The position numbers were made by a program, and so were the translations under genes. A stretch of DNA of 64,000 nucleotides from Fonsecaea monophora (Eukaryota; Ascomycota; Eurotiomycetes; Chaetothyriales; Herpotrichiellaceae), in assembly GCF_001642475.1 (NCBI RefSeq), contig NW_019174000.1:62001-126000 (forward strand), read 5' to 3'. Shown here in pieces: positions 62,420 through 64,000 of the stretch. Position 1 is the first letter of the stretch. Every line of letters begins with the position of its first letter. Under the pieces are notes generated by a model. It was not told where the DNA came from and searched no databases. It saw only the letters and a list, made by a program, of their open reading frames with translations.

Positions 62420-64000
62420 TCACAAGGTTCCGAAACCGACACAGTTCTCAATCGCCTTGGTCAGTTTCTCCTCCATCACGGCCCGGCTCGAGTACTGAGG
62501 CAACAGCAGCCGGCCGTAGCACGTGCTGCTGCTCGGTAGTCGAGCGTCCTCCTCGCCGTTCTTCTGCACAATAAACGTCACGCTCTGCATACCATTGACC
62601 GGGACTCGATCACTTGCGGTCACGAATTCCAGGAGTTGCCTGTGTTGATGGGTGCTCATGCTACGGACAATGTGCCAAAAGTCGAGGATTGTCGGATGGT
62701 CGGGTGTATACTCGTCGTAGGTGGTTGTCATTTGGAGCTCGTCAATGTCAATGTCGGGATATCCTTCGATGAGGGACTTCAGGGATTCAGGATTGAAGAT
62801 AGACAAGGCCGTTCGATCGAGGCAGGTGTAGAAACCCCTAGCAAAGGCCTCGTATTGTGGTTCGATGGACTTGTGCGTCAGCCACAAGATATAGTCTTTA
62901 ACATATTGTTCGCGGTTCGCGTTCGTGACCAATGCAGCTTCTTGTCCAGAATTCTCCAGCATGTCACTGTCAATGCTCAAGGGGGTGGATATGCCCTTAA
63001 CTTCGATAGAAGACGTCCGACTCAATATTGAACCATTCGGTAGGTTGGCACCGAGGCTGGGTGACGGTTGAGGGGGCGGAGTTAGCGCTGGCTCTAATGG
63101 CAACTCGAAAGAGGTCGATTTGGACTTTTCTTTCCCCTTCTTGCTCATTTGCGACTTTGTTGGTGGCCAACGGTCATGGCGCCCAATCTTCTGCATATCC
63201 ACCGTGACTGTCGTCCCACAGAGCTCGTAGCTGAATTCATAAGTCCTGGCAATCACGTCGCCAACGTCCCCGTCTGACCAATCCAAGAGTGCCTTCAAAC
63301 CTCTCGCCAATTCGGGCCAGCCGTCAACGATGTGGTCGAGCTTCTTCACCTTGAGCCCCAAGAGTTTCCTGTAGAAAGCCAACGGCATAGTGATCGGAAG
63401 AGTGAGTCCGTTGTAGATGGCAATGGACATCAAGATACCCAAAGCCTCAAATCTGTAGAGGGGTTCGAAGGAACCTGGCTGGAACCAAGCCATCCTTGTC
63501 GTACTGTCAACCGTGAACATGGAATACTCTGGCCGTAGCGCCTCTCCAAAAACAGCTCTGAAGAATTCTTGCTGGACTCCGCCATGATCAAGGCCATCCT
63601 CACCCTCGTCCTTACCGAGGCGGACGCGCAATGGCCGCATCAGCTCTCTGCGTTGGCGTCGCCATATCTGGTCGATTGCATCATTCAAGATATCATTTCT
63701 CCGGATCGTGAGCACAAAGTACCTGGCCATATGAGGCCGCAGATGAGCCAGCACTTCCTTTGCGCCGTAGATGGGGATGGCGGGTGCCCACATATATTGC
63801 CTAATGTCATTGTATACAATGGTGGCATCCTCATGCGACTTCTTCATAACCGCGATGTTCATTGCCCTGAAATACTTGACCAGAACATGTGGTTGGAAGA
63901 GGAAGGAGAAAGATAGCAGATGCATTTGTCGAGAGTCTGGGCGAAAGGACAGCCATTCTGCTGGCATGGACATGTCGTCGAAAGTGTCGGCGATGAAGGG
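62420..64000 (-). CDS. HUL4: HECT-type E3 ubiquitin ligase, C-terminal part (partial)
   Basis: The open frame runs off the right edge; 526 C-terminal residues are visible. The HECT N-lobe starts near RPLRVRLGKDEGEDGLDHGGVQQEFF and continues with FRFEALG-type YRFEALGILMSIAIYNG and LPLAFYRKLLG equivalents. The C-lobe ends with the catalytic Cys in SSTCYGRLLLPQYSS and the usual short acidic/hydrophobic tail after it (EENCVGFGTL-like). HECT ligases accept ubiquitin on this Cys from an E2 and pass it to substrates. Similarity to the Hul4/HECTD2 group is a judgement from the arrangement. A Lys/Ser/Pro-rich insertion of about 90 residues splits the N-lobe. Confidence 0.88.
   Translation of the reverse strand, partial: PFIADTFDDMSMPAEWLSFRPDSRQMHLLSFSFLFQPHVLVKYFRAMNIAVMKKSHEDATIVYNDIRQYMWAPAIPIYGAKEVLAHLRPHMARYFVLTIRRNDILNDAIDQIWRRQRRELMRPLRVRLGKDEGEDGLDHGGVQQEFFRAVFGEALRPEYSMFTVDSTTRMAWFQPGSFEPLYRFEALGILMSIAIYNGLTLPITMPLAFYRKLLGLKVKKLDHIVDGWPELARGLKALLDWSDGDVGDVIARTYEFSYELCGTTVTVDMQKIGRHDRWPPTKSQMSKKGKEKSKSTSFELPLEPALTPPPQPSPSLGANLPNGSILSRTSSIEVKGISTPLSIDSDMLENSGQEAALVTNANREQYVKDYILWLTHKSIEPQYEAFARGFYTCLDRTALSIFNPESLKSLIEGYPDIDIDELQMTTTYDEYTPDHPTILDFWHIVRSMSTHQHRQLLEFVTASDRVPVNGMQSVTFIVQKNGEEDARLPSSSTCYGRLLLPQYSSRAVMEEKLTKAIENCVGFGTL

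Overview
This window reads as nuclear DNA of a filamentous ascomycete (Pezizomycotina). Genes are closely packed on both strands. Introns are short (about 45-190 bases), mostly with GTAAGT/GTATGT donors and CTAAC-like branch sites. The gene set is typical of these fungi: anillin-like BUD4, KAR9, alternative oxidase, the fungal 24 kDa complex I subunit, a PIR wall protein, a MARVEL protein, F-box proteins and a STAND/NLR-type ATPase. A eurotiomycete such as a chaetothyrialean black yeast relative is my guess from overall flavour only. No rRNA gene, CRISPR array or intact transposon was seen, and no tRNA was recognised by eye.

Layout, left to right: the 3' end of an unknown gene (2-109); an MTQ2-type methyltransferase (802-1827, +); a seven-exon PIR-repeat wall protein (2476-4152, -); a DHR2/DHX33-type DEAH helicase (5546-8095, -); the mitochondrial DEAD-box helicase MRH4 (8599-10641, -) divergent from BUD4 (11263-15900, +); a class II aldolase/adducin protein (17029-18168, +); an unnamed conserved Ser-rich protein (18551-20140, -); acylphosphatase (21106-21512, +); alternative oxidase (22738-23879, +); KAR9 (24806-27379, +); a Pof7/Hrt3-type F-box protein (28232-29992, -) divergent from the MTM1 carrier (30547-31989, +); a membrane VWA protein (32523-34788, -) divergent from a MARVEL protein (36274-37050, +); the palmitoyltransferase SWF1 (37409-38820, +); the checkpoint clamp loader RAD17 (39249-41972, +); the polyphosphate polymerase VTC4 (42921-45406, -) divergent from an F-box protein (46894-48675, +); NUO-24 (49595-50470, -) divergent from OST1 (50806-52398, +); a family X DNA polymerase (53054-55258, -); an NB-ARC/TPR protein (55854-about 59460, -) divergent from a small Ser/Pro-rich protein (60612-61253, +); and a HECT ubiquitin ligase (62420-64000, -) that runs off the right edge.

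Most of these are unrelated housekeeping genes. Themes recur: mitochondria (MRH4, AOX, MTM1, NUO-24), polarity and septation (BUD4, KAR9), DNA damage (RAD17, POL4), ubiquitin (two F-box proteins, HECT) and wall or secretory functions (PIR, OST1, SWF1, VTC4). They do not form an obvious pathway cluster.

The least ordinary parts are four. The PIR gene has single repeats sitting on symmetric 48-base exons and a GPI-like tail. The VWA protein has an integrin-like layout with a Pro/Asn-rich and Cys-repeat tail. The NB-ARC/TPR protein has an unassigned Cys/Lys/Arg-rich C-terminus and an unclear N-terminus. Several intergenic palindromes and repeated short motifs may be remnants of a miniature element. 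Exon boundaries given here were derived by hand from splice signals, reading frame and family conservation.
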